Source of the DNA: Steroidobacter agaridevorans
GTDB taxonomy: Bacteria > Pseudomonadota > Gammaproteobacteria > Steroidobacterales > Steroidobacteraceae
Direction of reading: 5' to 3'
Length of the DNA stretch: 64,000 bases
Assembly (NCBI RefSeq): GCF_009932555.1
Contig: NZ_BLJO01000006.1
Location: 405,648 to 469,647, forward strand
Positions 48,391 to 56,153 of this stretch are shown piece by piece; the first letter of the stretch is position 1; the number at the start of each line of letters is the position of its first letter. The notes under the pieces are model-generated. The model made no database searches, was not told the DNA's origin, and saw only the letters and a program-made list of their open reading frames with translations. The translations under genes were made by a program, and so were the position numbers.

Positions 48391-49857
48391 TCAAGTCCCG
48401 CAGAAGGTCTTGTATTTCTGATCTGACGACGGCGGCGGTTGCGTGTATTCCGCGGCGTCCGGTTGTCGCTCGTAAGGCCGCTGCAGAATTCCAAGCAGAT
48501 CGTTGAAGGGCTGCATGTCGCCTGCGGTTGCGGCTTGTAACGCTGCCTCGACGCGATGATTGCGAGGAAGGTACTCGGGATTGGCGAGGCGCATTGTTTC
48601 CGCTCGCTCAGCGGGCGTTTGCGGGTCTAGCACTAGCCGTGCGCGCCAGGCTTTGAGCCAGCCATCGATGTCCGCGGGTGTGTTGAACAGTTCGTGCACG
48701 GTGGCGTCGTCGCTTGGGTTGTCTGCGACGCGTGACAGCTTGCTGAACGTCAGCGTGAAATCGGTCTGAGCCTTTTGCATGGCCGCCAATAGCAAAGAGA
48801 TCAGATCGGCATCGCCCTCCTCGGCGGAAGCAAGACCGATCTTCCGGCGCATGTGCGCGAGAAACGCAGTCTCGAATTGGGCCACGAAGCCTTCGATCGC
48901 TTCGGTCGCGAGCTCGATCGATTTTTTTTCGTCGGAGTCGATCAGCGGAAGCAATGTTTCCGCCAGTCGCGCGAGATTCCATTGCGCGATGCCGGGCTGG
49001 TTCGTATAGGAATAGCGGCCGCCGAGGTCGATGGAGCTGAAGACGGTGCTCGGGTCATATCGATCCATGAAGGCACAGGGACCGTAGTCGATCGTCTCGC
49101 CCGACAGCGCCATGTTGTCTGTATTCATGACGCCGTGGATGAAACCGACGCGCATCCAATCGGCAATCAGTGCCGCCTGCCGCGCCGTGATCGCCTTGAG
49201 CACTGCGAGCGCGGGCACGTCGGCATTTTTTGCGTCGGGATAATGGCGTGCGATCACATAGTTCAGCAGCTCCTGCAGCGCTTCTTGATCGCCACGCGCG
49301 GCGAAGTATTGAAACGTTCCCACTCGGATGTGACTTGCGGCGACTCGCGTCAATATCGCGCCGGGCAGGATTTCGGTTCGATATACCTGTTCGCCGGTTG
49401 TGACTACCGCGAGCGACCGCGTGGTCGGGATACCCAAGGCGTGCATCGCCTCGCTGATCAAATACTCTCGAAGCATCGGCCCAATCGCCGCGCGACCGTC
49501 GCCGCCCCGGGAGAACGGCGTGCGGCCGGAGCCTTTTAGTTGGACATCGCGCAGGACGCCCTGACGGTCTCGGATTTCTCCCAGAAGAATCGCCCGACCA
49601 TCGCCGAGTTGCGGCACGAACGAGCCGAACTGATGGCCGGCGTATGCCATCGCGATCGGCATCGAATCCTCCGCCAATTCATTCCCAGAGAACACCGCCG
49701 CGGCCTGGCGGGCGTCCATGTCGGGATCCAATCGCAGCTCGGCGGCCAGCGCGCGATTGAAAATGACCACCTGCGGATCGGTAACCTTCGCAGGTTCGAC
49801 GCGTGCGTAGAACCTTGCGGGCAGGGTCGCGTAGCTGTGTTCGAAGCCAAGTTTCAT
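48391..49857 (-). CDS. selO: Protein adenylyltransferase SelO
   Basis: This pseudokinase-fold enzyme transfers AMP to Ser, Thr or Tyr residues of proteins involved in redox homeostasis. The 488 residues fit bacterial SelO (YdiU). Recognisable segments are YAGHQFGSFVPQLGDGRAILLGE, LKGSGRTPFSRGGDGRAAIGPMLREYLISEAMHALGIPTTRSLAVV and GVMNTDNMALSGETIDYGPCAFMDRYDP. The C-terminus ends KYKTFCGT, with a Cys where eukaryotic SelO has selenocysteine nearby. It is convergent with the response regulator (7 nt) and divergent from the isochorismatase-NADAR gene. Confidence 0.97.
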   Translation of the reverse strand: MKLGFEHSYATLPARFYARVEPAKVTDPQVVIFNRALAAELRLDPDMDARQAAAVFSGNELAEDSMPIAMAYAGHQFGSFVPQLGDGRAILLGEIRDRQGVLRDVQLKGSGRTPFSRGGDGRAAIGPMLREYLISEAMHALGIPTTRSLAVVTTGEQVYRTEILPGAILTRVAASHIRVGTFQYFAARGDQEALQELLNYVIARHYPDAKNADVPALAVLKAITARQAALIADWMRVGFIHGVMNTDNMALSGETIDYGPCAFMDRYDPSTVFSSIDLGGRYSYTNQPGIAQWNLARLAETLLPLIDSDEKKSIELATEAIEGFVAQFETAFLAHMRRKIGLASAEEGDADLISLLLAAMQKAQTDFTLTFSKLSRVADNPSDDATVHELFNTPADIDGWLKAWRARLVLDPQTPAERAETMRLANPEYLPRNHRVEAALQAATAGDMQPFNDLLGILQRPYERQPDAAEYTQPPPSSDQKYKTFCGT

Positions 49858-49974
49858 TCGTGCATCGTACCGCGCACTTCGATCTCCTGCATGCGCACAT
49901 GTATGACACTCGGGCGTTCATTTACACTTGGGCTCATCTCGAATTTCAGGCTTCGGCGCTCCAGCCAGCACGCT

Positions 49975-51111
49975 ATGAACACACCTTTGCCGACACTCCT
50001 CATCATCGACATGCAGAAGGGCATGGCGAGCCCGGCCGCCGGGCCCAGGAACAATCCGAATGCGGAAGGGAATATCGCGGCGTTGCTGAAGGCCTGGCGG
50101 GGTGTTGGCGCGACCGTGGTGCACGTTCGGCACATCTCGAGAACGCCTGGCTCGCCGTTCTGGCCGGGTCAGCCGGGCGTTGAGTTTCAGGAGGCGCTCG
50201 CGCCGCTGCCGGGCGAGCATGTTGTCGAGAAGAATGTGCCGGATGCGCTGGTGAATACCGGGCTCGAGAAATGGCTGCGCGTGCGAGGAGTCTCTCAGCT
50301 GGTGATCGTCGGCGTCAGTACGAACAACTCAGTCGAGGCGACGGCGCGAACGGCAGGTAATCTTGGATTCCAAACGCAGGTCGTCGCGGACGCAACCTTT
50401 GCGTTCGATAAGGTCGACTATCACGGAACGAAGCGCGCGGCGGAGGAGGTCCACGCAATGGCGCTCGCCAATCTCAATGGCGAATATGCGACTATTACAA
50501 CCACTGATCGACTGCTGCCCCAAAACAAGACCGAGAGGGTCGCAACGGTGGCGAAAGCTACCGTGACGAATGACAGCCAGCATGTCGAGAACCTGCGTTC
50601 TCGTTTCAACGCTGGCGAGCCCATGGAATTTCTGTTCTTCTGGGGACGCAAGACCAGCAACAAGCAAGTGACCGCGGCGTGCTTCAGTCAGTGGTATGAG
50701 GCTGCGTTCGTTGTGGACACAGAGCGCTATTTGACCGCCGAGCACTTCATGATGGCAGAGAAGGCTGCTCTATTCGGCGACCAGGAGACGAGAGCGCAGA
50801 TTCTCCAGGCCGCAAATCCCGGCGCTGCGAAAGCGCTCGGCCGTAAGGTGCGCGGCTTCGATGATGCCGTGTGGGCGGAGCACAGGTTTGGCATCGTTGT
50901 GCGGGCCAACCAAGCCAAGTTTTCTCAGAATCCTGCGTTGCGCCAGTTTCTGGAGAGCACCGGTTCTCGGATTCTGGTCGAGGCGAGCCCGGTCGACAGG
51001 ATCTGGGGCATCGGGATGGCGAAGGATCACGATCGCGCCAATGATCCGAACTCGTGGCGTGGACTCAATCTGCTCGGCTTCGCTCTCATGCAAGTACGCC
51101 ACGACGTGTGA
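49975..51111 (+). CDS. Isochorismatase-like / NADAR domain fusion protein
   Basis: This protein of 378 residues joins two domains. Residues 1-185 form an isochorismatase-like hydrolase with Asp12 (IIDMQKG) and Lys86 (VVEKNVPDAL), but the usual catalytic Cys is Ser119 (STNNSVEATAR). Residues 205-378 are a NADAR domain: FFWGRK (221-226), FSQWY, LTAEHFMMAEK with Glu256, and EASPVDRIWGIGMAKD (336-351). NADAR enzymes cleave N-glycosidic bonds in ADP-ribosylated guanine or riboflavin intermediates (YbiA); isochorismatase relatives include nicotinamidases. The start at 49975 excludes a 145-codon upstream shadow frame over selO. Confidence 0.9.
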   Translation: MNTPLPTLLIIDMQKGMASPAAGPRNNPNAEGNIAALLKAWRGVGATVVHVRHISRTPGSPFWPGQPGVEFQEALAPLPGEHVVEKNVPDALVNTGLEKWLRVRGVSQLVIVGVSTNNSVEATARTAGNLGFQTQVVADATFAFDKVDYHGTKRAAEEVHAMALANLNGEYATITTTDRLLPQNKTERVATVAKATVTNDSQHVENLRSRFNAGEPMEFLFFWGRKTSNKQVTAACFSQWYEAAFVVDTERYLTAEHFMMAEKAALFGDQETRAQILQAANPGAAKALGRKVRGFDDAVWAEHRFGIVVRANQAKFSQNPALRQFLESTGSRILVEASPVDRIWGIGMAKDHDRANDPNSWRGLNLLGFALMQVRHDV

Positions 51112-51668
51112 TGAAGCTCATCCTCGCCCTGACGCTCCTCGCGGCGCCGTTGCTTGCCGGCGGCCAGCAGTTCACCGCATTCGAACCCGATCTTTCGCCG
51201 GTCGGCCTCTTTGTGGCGCACGGTCGCGAGCTCACGCCCTTGAACCTGGCAGGGGGTCGCGGCAATTTCTTCATGAAGCCCAACGGGGTCTTTGTCGTCA
51301 CTAAGACCGGACCGCAGATCGTCAGGTCAACGAAGTATTCTGCGCCAGCAACCGGAGTGTTACTTGCCACTCAATCGGGGCCGCTGCTGCTGGAAGGAGG
51401 CGCCATCAACCCGGCTTTCAATCCCGCCTCCAAATCGAAGCACATTCGCAATGGCGTCGGCGTGCGCGGCAGCGAAGCGATCTTTGTGATCAGCAATGCG
51501 CCCGTGACCTTCTACGAGTTCGCAGCCTACTTCAAAGACCAGCTGCACTGCCGGGACGCCCTCTATTTCGATGGCGTGGTTTCGTCTCTATTTGCTCCAG
51601 ACCAGGGGCGGAAAGATTCAAGCGTCGACCTCGGCCCTATGATCGCGGTGGTGGAAACAGGCCTGTAA
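51111..51668 (+). CDS. Phosphodiester glycosidase family protein (DUF2233/NAGPA), N-terminally short
   Basis: This exported protein of 185 residues has a signal peptide (LILALTLLAAPLLAGG) and the C-terminal core of DUF2233: DLSPVGLFVAHGRELTPLNLAGGRGNFFMKPNGVF and FYEFAAYFKDQLHCRDALYFDGVVSSLF. The usual N-terminal part, with the AMNAGMY segment just before the DLSPVGL motif, is missing, and the signal peptide is joined almost directly to the core. Its ATG overlaps the TGA of the isochorismatase-NADAR gene. It may be inactive or a shortened variant. Confidence 0.85.
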   Translation: MKLILALTLLAAPLLAGGQQFTAFEPDLSPVGLFVAHGRELTPLNLAGGRGNFFMKPNGVFVVTKTGPQIVRSTKYSAPATGVLLATQSGPLLLEGGAINPAFNPASKSKHIRNGVGVRGSEAIFVISNAPVTFYEFAAYFKDQLHCRDALYFDGVVSSLFAPDQGRKDSSVDLGPMIAVVETGL

Positions 51669-51674
51669 ATTAAT

Positions 51675-51700
51675 GGCGGCGGCCATGCGGCATTGCCGCC
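51675..51700. terminator. Hairpin between convergent genes
   Basis: GGCGGC (51675-51680) pairs with GCCGCC (51695-51700) 7 nt after the DUF2233 stop. It could serve as a terminator for either converging gene; there is no T-run, so confidence is low. Confidence 0.3.
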
Positions 51701-51778
51701 CTGCTCTTCGAGGCGTATGGGCGGTTCGATATCGAAGGGCGCAAAGCAGGCGTCCTGCTGTGCCGAAGTTGAATCGCT

Positions 51779-52657
51779 TCAAACATCCACGTCGAAGCAG
51801 GCCCGCCCACCGCTGCCTGCGGCCTTCGCGAGCGTTGCGCTCAAGCTGGCAAGGATCTCGAGCACCTGCTTCTTCGATGCGATCTTGTGAGCGCCGCTCT
51901 CGATGGCGGCGATCAGAGCTCGAACCGTCGTCAGTATCTCGGACGCGGCGGCTCCCGCCGTTTCTCCTTCCTCATCGAAGGCAATGAATGCCGAGAGCGG
52001 TTGAACGCCGAGAGACTGGGACAAAGCGTCGAGTTTGTTCCAGACCTTGCCCAGCGCCGCCGCAGTTTCGTCATTCATCACGTCGGACTCAGGATACGTG
52101 ACAAGGTACATCGGCCGGCTCGCTGTTCGAAACATCATCACGGCTTCGCGCTGAAGCTCACGCATTTCATTCACGAAGCTCAAGTCGCCGATTGCGTCGA
52201 TCCAGGCCCGAGCGAATGATTCTTCGTGCTCTTGCATCTCGCGCGCGGATTCAGCGATGCCATCGGGCATCAGCGCCAGGCTAAGGCGTTTCGATACCAG
52301 ACCCGAAGCGAAGTGAGTACGTGCGTGCGCTCGCAAGACGTCTTCGGAGGTGCCCTGCTCCAGGTACAGGCCCTTCACATTCGAATCCATTTCCTCGCGG
52401 CTTGGCGCAAGCGCATTGATCGCCGCCACGCGCGCTTTGGAATAAATCTCTCCACGCGCGTGACGCTTCGCAGTGGCTTCCTTCGAGTGCGCCTGCCGAT
52501 GTTCCATCAGAGCGTCCCGAAGACTCGCGAGGTGCTCGATCTTGGCCTGCTCCTCGGGCGTCCTGACCATTGCGAGCGCAATGGCCAGGGCGCGTTCCTC
52601 CATGTAGTACTCCAGGGAGGTGTCGATGGGCGACTCGTCCACGAGGGCGGCGTTCAT
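51779..52657 (-). CDS. Hypothetical protein
   Basis: This is an unrecognised soluble protein of 292 residues, mostly helical, with no signal peptide or membrane segment. The N-terminal half is rich in Ala, Glu and Arg. A segment near 185-235 reads MYLVTYPESDVMNDET and PLSAFIAFDEEGE, suggesting a beta-containing domain. It is convergent with the DUF2233 gene and lies 37 nt downstream of mddA on the same strand. Confidence 0.7.
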   Translation of the reverse strand: MNAALVDESPIDTSLEYYMEERALAIALAMVRTPEEQAKIEHLASLRDALMEHRQAHSKEATAKRHARGEIYSKARVAAINALAPSREEMDSNVKGLYLEQGTSEDVLRAHARTHFASGLVSKRLSLALMPDGIAESAREMQEHEESFARAWIDAIGDLSFVNEMRELQREAVMMFRTASRPMYLVTYPESDVMNDETAAALGKVWNKLDALSQSLGVQPLSAFIAFDEEGETAGAAASEILTTVRALIAAIESGAHKIASKKQVLEILASLSATLAKAAGSGGRACFDVDV

Positions 52658-52694
52658 AATGGTGCGCGATATATCACAGCACTCGCAGCCAGAA

Positions 52695-53459
52695 TCACGA
52701 CTGTTTCACGCCGTCGGCGAGACCGGTCACTCGTCGCCCTTTGGTGAAGGGAATCAGTGCCGGCACCCTGCGACGGTAGCTCGCATATTCGGGGAAGGCA
52801 CGAATCAGATCGCGCTCCTCGAGCTGAATGGCGATCAAAATATAGGCCGTGGTCATCAGCGCAAACAGCAGGTGAGCGGCCGTCATCGTCGGCGTGCACC
52901 AGAAGATGAGCAGCCAGCCCACATAGAGCGGATGGCGCACCACCTTGTAGAGGCTGGGCGTGCGGAACGCGATATCCGTATAAGGACGGCCGCGAAAATA
53001 CAGCCACGACTGGCGCAGCCCGAACAGATCGAAATGATTGATCAGGAACGTCGAGGTCAACAGCAGAATCCAGCCGGATGCATAGCCGGCATACAACAGG
53101 CCCTTGCCGAGCGCGCTATCGACCTGCCAGATCACGGCGCCGATCGGTTGCCACAGCGCGAACAGCAGGATCAATGCCAGGCTGGACAACAACACATAGG
53201 TGCTGCGCTCGGCGGCGACGGGCACGAATTGCGTCCACCATCGCTTGAAAGCCGGCCGCGCCATGATGCTGTGCTGAAGCGCAAATACCGCCAGCAGCCC
53301 GATATTGATGGCAATCGCCTGGCCGACGCCGCGGCCGGGGGCGGCATCGATGGCATTGTCGATCAGGAAATTGCCAAGAAAGGCAATGGCATAGAGAAAG
53401 GTGGCGAAGAACACGGCGTAGCACGCGACTCCGTACAGCAACACCAGCGTGCGTTTCAT
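52695..53459 (-). CDS. mddA: Methanethiol S-methyltransferase (MddA)
   Basis: This membrane enzyme of 254 residues methylates methanethiol with S-adenosylmethionine to give dimethyl sulfide. It has five to six helices and the NnrU/ICMT-like C-terminus. Characteristic segments are FAVFALQHSIMARPAFKRWWTQFVP-like AVFALQHSIMARPAFKRWW, AERSTYVLLSSLALILLF, FGLRQSWLYFRGRPYT and YKVVRHPLYVGWLLIFWCTPTMTAAHLLFAL. The start at 53459 excludes a long upstream shadow frame across the divergent gene. TGTCCCGA repeats lie in the shared promoter region. Confidence 0.9.
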   Translation of the reverse strand: MKRTLVLLYGVACYAVFFATFLYAIAFLGNFLIDNAIDAAPGRGVGQAIAINIGLLAVFALQHSIMARPAFKRWWTQFVPVAAERSTYVLLSSLALILLFALWQPIGAVIWQVDSALGKGLLYAGYASGWILLLTSTFLINHFDLFGLRQSWLYFRGRPYTDIAFRTPSLYKVVRHPLYVGWLLIFWCTPTMTAAHLLFALMTTAYILIAIQLEERDLIRAFPEYASYRRRVPALIPFTKGRRVTGLADGVKQS

Positions 53460-53528
53460 GGGAGCCTCCGAGGGTGTGTGGAGGCCTCGTAGCATGGTCC
53501 TGCCGGGCGCCGCGAAACAGATGAAGGA

Positions 53529-53578
53529 TGTCCCGAACGCAGGCATCATCGCCCGGGCGGCGGGGACATTTGTCCCGA
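53529..53578. promoter_or_regulatory. TGTCCCGA repeats between mddA and its divergent regulator
   Basis: TGTCCCGA occurs at 53529-53536 and 53571-53578, 42 bp apart (four helical turns). The second copy is half of the inverted repeat GGGACA-TT-TGTCCC (53563-53576). The block is 20 bp before the regulator start and 70 bp before the mddA start. A further copy lies inverted at 54733-54740 after the regulator gene. These are candidate sites for the hydrolase-LuxR protein. Confidence 0.5.
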
Positions 53579-53597
53579 CTCCGCAGAAAGGGCACGT

Positions 53598-54683
53598 ATG
53601 GGGAATCAAACGATTCGTCAGTCCATCCGGTACGTGAGATCCAACGACGGAGTACGACTCGCGTGGGCCTCGACCGGCAGCGGGCCGCCCCTGGTCAAGG
53701 CAGCGAACTGGCTGACCCATCTGCAATACGATCTGGAAAGCCCGGTGTGGCGACACTGGATCGAATTCTTCGCCGAACATTTTCATTTCATCCGCTACGA
53801 CGAGCGCGGCTGCGGCATGTCGCAGTGGGAAGTCCCGGAAGTTTCTTTGCCGCGCTGGGTCGACGATCTCACTGCGGTTATCGATGCGGCCGATTGCGAT
53901 GAGCCGATGACGTTGCTTGGCATCTCGCAAGGCGCATCGGCTTGTATTGCGTATGCAGTACAGCACCCGGATCGTGTGTCGCACCTGATTCTTTACGGCG
54001 GTTACGCGACCGGTTGGGCGAAGCGCGGCGATCCGCAAGGCTTGCGGCGCTTCCAGGCGATCGTCGAGTTGATTCGCCTGGGCTGGGGCACGGACACCGT
54101 CGCCTTTCGTCAGGTGTTCACTTCGCGCTTCGCGCCGGGCGCCAGTCAGCAGCAGCTCGAATGGTTCAATGAGCTCTGCCGCCGGACCACGACGCCCGAA
54201 ATCGCCGCGCATCTGATGCTGGCCCGTTCTGAAGTGGACGTTAGAGAGTTGTTGTCGCAACTGAAGGTGCCGACACTCGTCATTCATCCTGTCGACGATC
54301 AAGTCACTCCGCTCAGCGCCAGTCGCGAGCTGGCGGCCGAGATTCCCAACGCGGAGTTCGTGCAGCTGGAGTCGCGCAATCACGTGCTGCTCGAGCACGA
54401 GCCGGCGTGGGCGCACTTCAAGGAGATCGTGCTCGAGTTCACCGGACGCGGCGGCAGGGAACACTCAGCTGACCGTTTCGGCGAGCTGTCACCTCGGGAA
54501 CGCGACGTACTGGGCGGCCTGGCCGCCGGTCACAGCAATGCGCAGATCGCGACGAGCCTGCACCTCAGCGAGAAGACGGTTCGTAACATCGTGTCGCGAA
54601 TCTTCGAGAAGCTCGATGTCGAATCGCGCACGCAGGCGGCGATGCTCGCGCGGGATCATGGCTTCAAAGCTGAACCGACCTGA
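53598..54683 (+). CDS. Alpha/beta hydrolase-LuxR fusion regulator
   Basis: This protein of 361 residues joins an N-terminal alpha/beta hydrolase domain to a C-terminal LuxR-type DNA-binding domain. The hydrolase part has nucleophile Ser110 in GISQGAS, Asp233 or Asp234 in HPVDDQ and His262 in SRNHVLLEHE, so it may retain activity or bind an ester-like ligand. The DNA-binding part (about 295-358) has LSPRERDVLGGLAAGHSNAQIATSLHLSEKTVRNIVSRIFEKLDV. It is divergent from mddA and probably controls it. AAAGGG lies 5 nt upstream of the start. Confidence 0.92.
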   Translation: MGNQTIRQSIRYVRSNDGVRLAWASTGSGPPLVKAANWLTHLQYDLESPVWRHWIEFFAEHFHFIRYDERGCGMSQWEVPEVSLPRWVDDLTAVIDAADCDEPMTLLGISQGASACIAYAVQHPDRVSHLILYGGYATGWAKRGDPQGLRRFQAIVELIRLGWGTDTVAFRQVFTSRFAPGASQQQLEWFNELCRRTTTPEIAAHLMLARSEVDVRELLSQLKVPTLVIHPVDDQVTPLSASRELAAEIPNAEFVQLESRNHVLLEHEPAWAHFKEIVLEFTGRGGREHSADRFGELSPRERDVLGGLAAGHSNAQIATSLHLSEKTVRNIVSRIFEKLDVESRTQAAMLARDHGFKAEPT

Positions 54684-54715
54684 CATATTTCCCAAAATAA
54701 CGAGCGCGGGGTGTG

Positions 54716-54740
54716 CCGAATGATCGTATTATTCGGGACA
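54716..54740. promoter_or_regulatory. Inverted repeat with a TGTCCCGA half-site
   Basis: CCGAAT (54716-54721) and ATTCGG (54731-54736) are inverted arms 9 nt apart. The right arm overlaps TCGGGACA (54733-54740), the complement of the TGTCCCGA motif found upstream of the hydrolase-LuxR gene. It lies 107 nt before the next gene, so the same regulator might control that gene. Confidence 0.4.
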
Positions 54741-54847
54741 TAACGATTACTCAGCGGTGTTTTGGTGTGGAAGCAACTTGCGCTGGATCGCATTGATCTG
54801 ACGGCGCTCGTCTGTGGGCTGGCGGTCAAAGGACCGCCGGAGTCGAC

Positions 54848-55183
54848 GTGAATTCGACGATTCAAGGCGCCCTCGACATGGCGCCCCGACTCGCTGCCGT
54901 GGAGCTGCTTTTCCTGGTCCTCTGGCAATCCCGTTTTTGGGTTTTGGCGCGGCAGGGTTTCAGCGGCAACCCCTTCGACCATGGCCCATGGTGGAGCGTC
55001 GCGTTCTTCCGCATCTGGGCAGCGTGGCATCTGCCCGTGCTGCTGCTTCAGACCGGTGTCTCCGCTATGTTTCGCAAGCCGAGTTTCGCGGTACGCGTGC
55101 CGCTGCTCGCTGTTTCGCTCCTGCTGCACGCGGTCAATCTGGTCCTGACTGTTCTGATCGCCTGGTTCTTCACGCGCCGGTAG
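54848..55183 (+). CDS. Small membrane protein, hypothetical
   Basis: This is an unrecognised protein of 111 residues with about three membrane helices (near 15-35, 58-75 and 82-108). It starts with GTG, with GGAG 5 nt upstream; an ATG ten codons in is the alternative. It lies 164 nt after the hydrolase-LuxR gene, behind the candidate operator at 54716-54740. Confidence 0.6.
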   Translation: MNSTIQGALDMAPRLAAVELLFLVLWQSRFWVLARQGFSGNPFDHGPWWSVAFFRIWAAWHLPVLLLQTGVSAMFRKPSFAVRVPLLAVSLLLHAVNLVLTVLIAWFFTRR

Positions 55184-55266
55184 GCCCGTGCTTTTCGCCA
55201 ACCAATTCCTAGGGCAGGACGGCCTCGCTGTGATATTCCGTCGCCGTCACGGAGAGGAGCTACGGA

Positions 55267-55587
55267 ATGCCCACCAGCCTGGTTATCGTCAAAACACCCT
55301 ACTCGCCCGAGGGCGCCATCGATCCTCTGGATCTCGATAACGATCCCAGTTTCAAGAGCGGCGACTACCGCGCTTTAGCGGAACGCATTGTCAGTGCCAT
55401 CGTCTGGAGTGACGACGAGGGACAGGGAGAGATCGGAGGCCATGCTGCCTCTTTGATAGCCACGGACGCTTGTTTGTTTATCAACTTCGACGACGACGTT
55501 GCGACCGACGTCGTGCGGAACCTCACGGTTCAGATGCTCGAGCTCGGCGCAGTCGTTCTGGATGCGGACAGCGCAGAAACGCTTTGA
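55267..55587 (+). CDS. Hypothetical protein
   Basis: This is an unrecognised small acidic protein of 106 residues with no signal peptide. It has an N-terminal strand (SLVIVKTPYSP) and a C-terminal helix (VVRNLTVQMLELGAVVLD). GAGGAG lies upstream of the ATG, so translation is well supported. It is followed 1 nt later by a membrane protein gene and both are probably cotranscribed. The domain reads like an immunity or stress protein, but no family is recognised. Confidence 0.65.
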   Translation: MPTSLVIVKTPYSPEGAIDPLDLDNDPSFKSGDYRALAERIVSAIVWSDDEGQGEIGGHAASLIATDACLFINFDDDVATDVVRNLTVQMLELGAVVLDADSAETL

Positions 55588-55588
55588 A

Positions 55589-56149
55589 ATGGAACGAGAG
55601 CAACAGGAGTACGCCCCGCGATACTCGCTGCGAGAGCGGATCAGACACGCCATCGTCGGCGTAGGCTGCGTCTCGATCTTCTTCGCATTCTGGCAATGGT
55701 GGGCGTTACCGCAATGGAGCGAGTTCGCGCGAACTGCGCACTGCCGGACGGTGCTTGGCTTTGCCGGCAGCAGCGTGATGCTGTACGTAGTGTTTGTTGC
55801 CGTTCCGTTGGCGATCGCCATCTCCCTCGGCGCGTTCATGGTTCCAGCTGCGCTGCGTTCGATTCGCGCCCGGCAATATCCGCCGCCCGGGCAGAAGGTG
55901 CATGGAAAAGTCAGGATCCGCACCGGCCGGATAGCGGTGGTGTCGGCGGCGGGCGATCTGGCGTTGATTGCTGCCTTCGTGGGTATCGCGCTCTGGGGTA
56001 GCCAGCAACCTCGCCAGATCCTCGAACAAGCCCAACCGAAGCGTGATGCAACGTGCTCCGGCGTGCGTTCGGAGTCCCCAAAAGCAATCGCCTCGCTGGA
56101 TGGCGAGGCGATGCGTGAAGGAACATTGTCAGCGGGCGACACCCGCTAG
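55589..56149 (+). CDS. Two-helix membrane protein, hypothetical
   Basis: This is an unrecognised protein of 186 residues with membrane helices at about 20-42 (AIVGVGCVSIFFAFWQWW), 58-85 and 117-140. The start at 55589 is 1 nt after the preceding stop; a longer frame overlaps that gene. The C-terminus ends 4 nt from the convergent atpC stop. Confidence 0.6.
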   Translation: MEREQQEYAPRYSLRERIRHAIVGVGCVSIFFAFWQWWALPQWSEFARTAHCRTVLGFAGSSVMLYVVFVAVPLAIAISLGAFMVPAALRSIRARQYPPPGQKVHGKVRIRTGRIAVVSAAGDLALIAAFVGIALWGSQQPRQILEQAQPKRDATCSGVRSESPKAIASLDGEAMREGTLSAGDTR

Positions 56150-56153
56150 CGGA

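Noticed and set aside
48391-48420. Possible selenocysteine in SelO
   Set aside because: The C-terminal residue is an ordinary Cys codon in FCGT; there is no in-frame TGA or SECIS-like structure.
49540-49974. Upstream extension of the isochorismatase-NADAR frame
   Set aside because: It is antisense to selO and unlike any domain; the hydrolase motif begins at the Met at 49975.
52695-54464. 589-codon minus-strand frame including mddA
   Set aside because: Only the last 254 codons match MddA; the upstream part overlaps the well-supported hydrolase-LuxR gene on the other strand.
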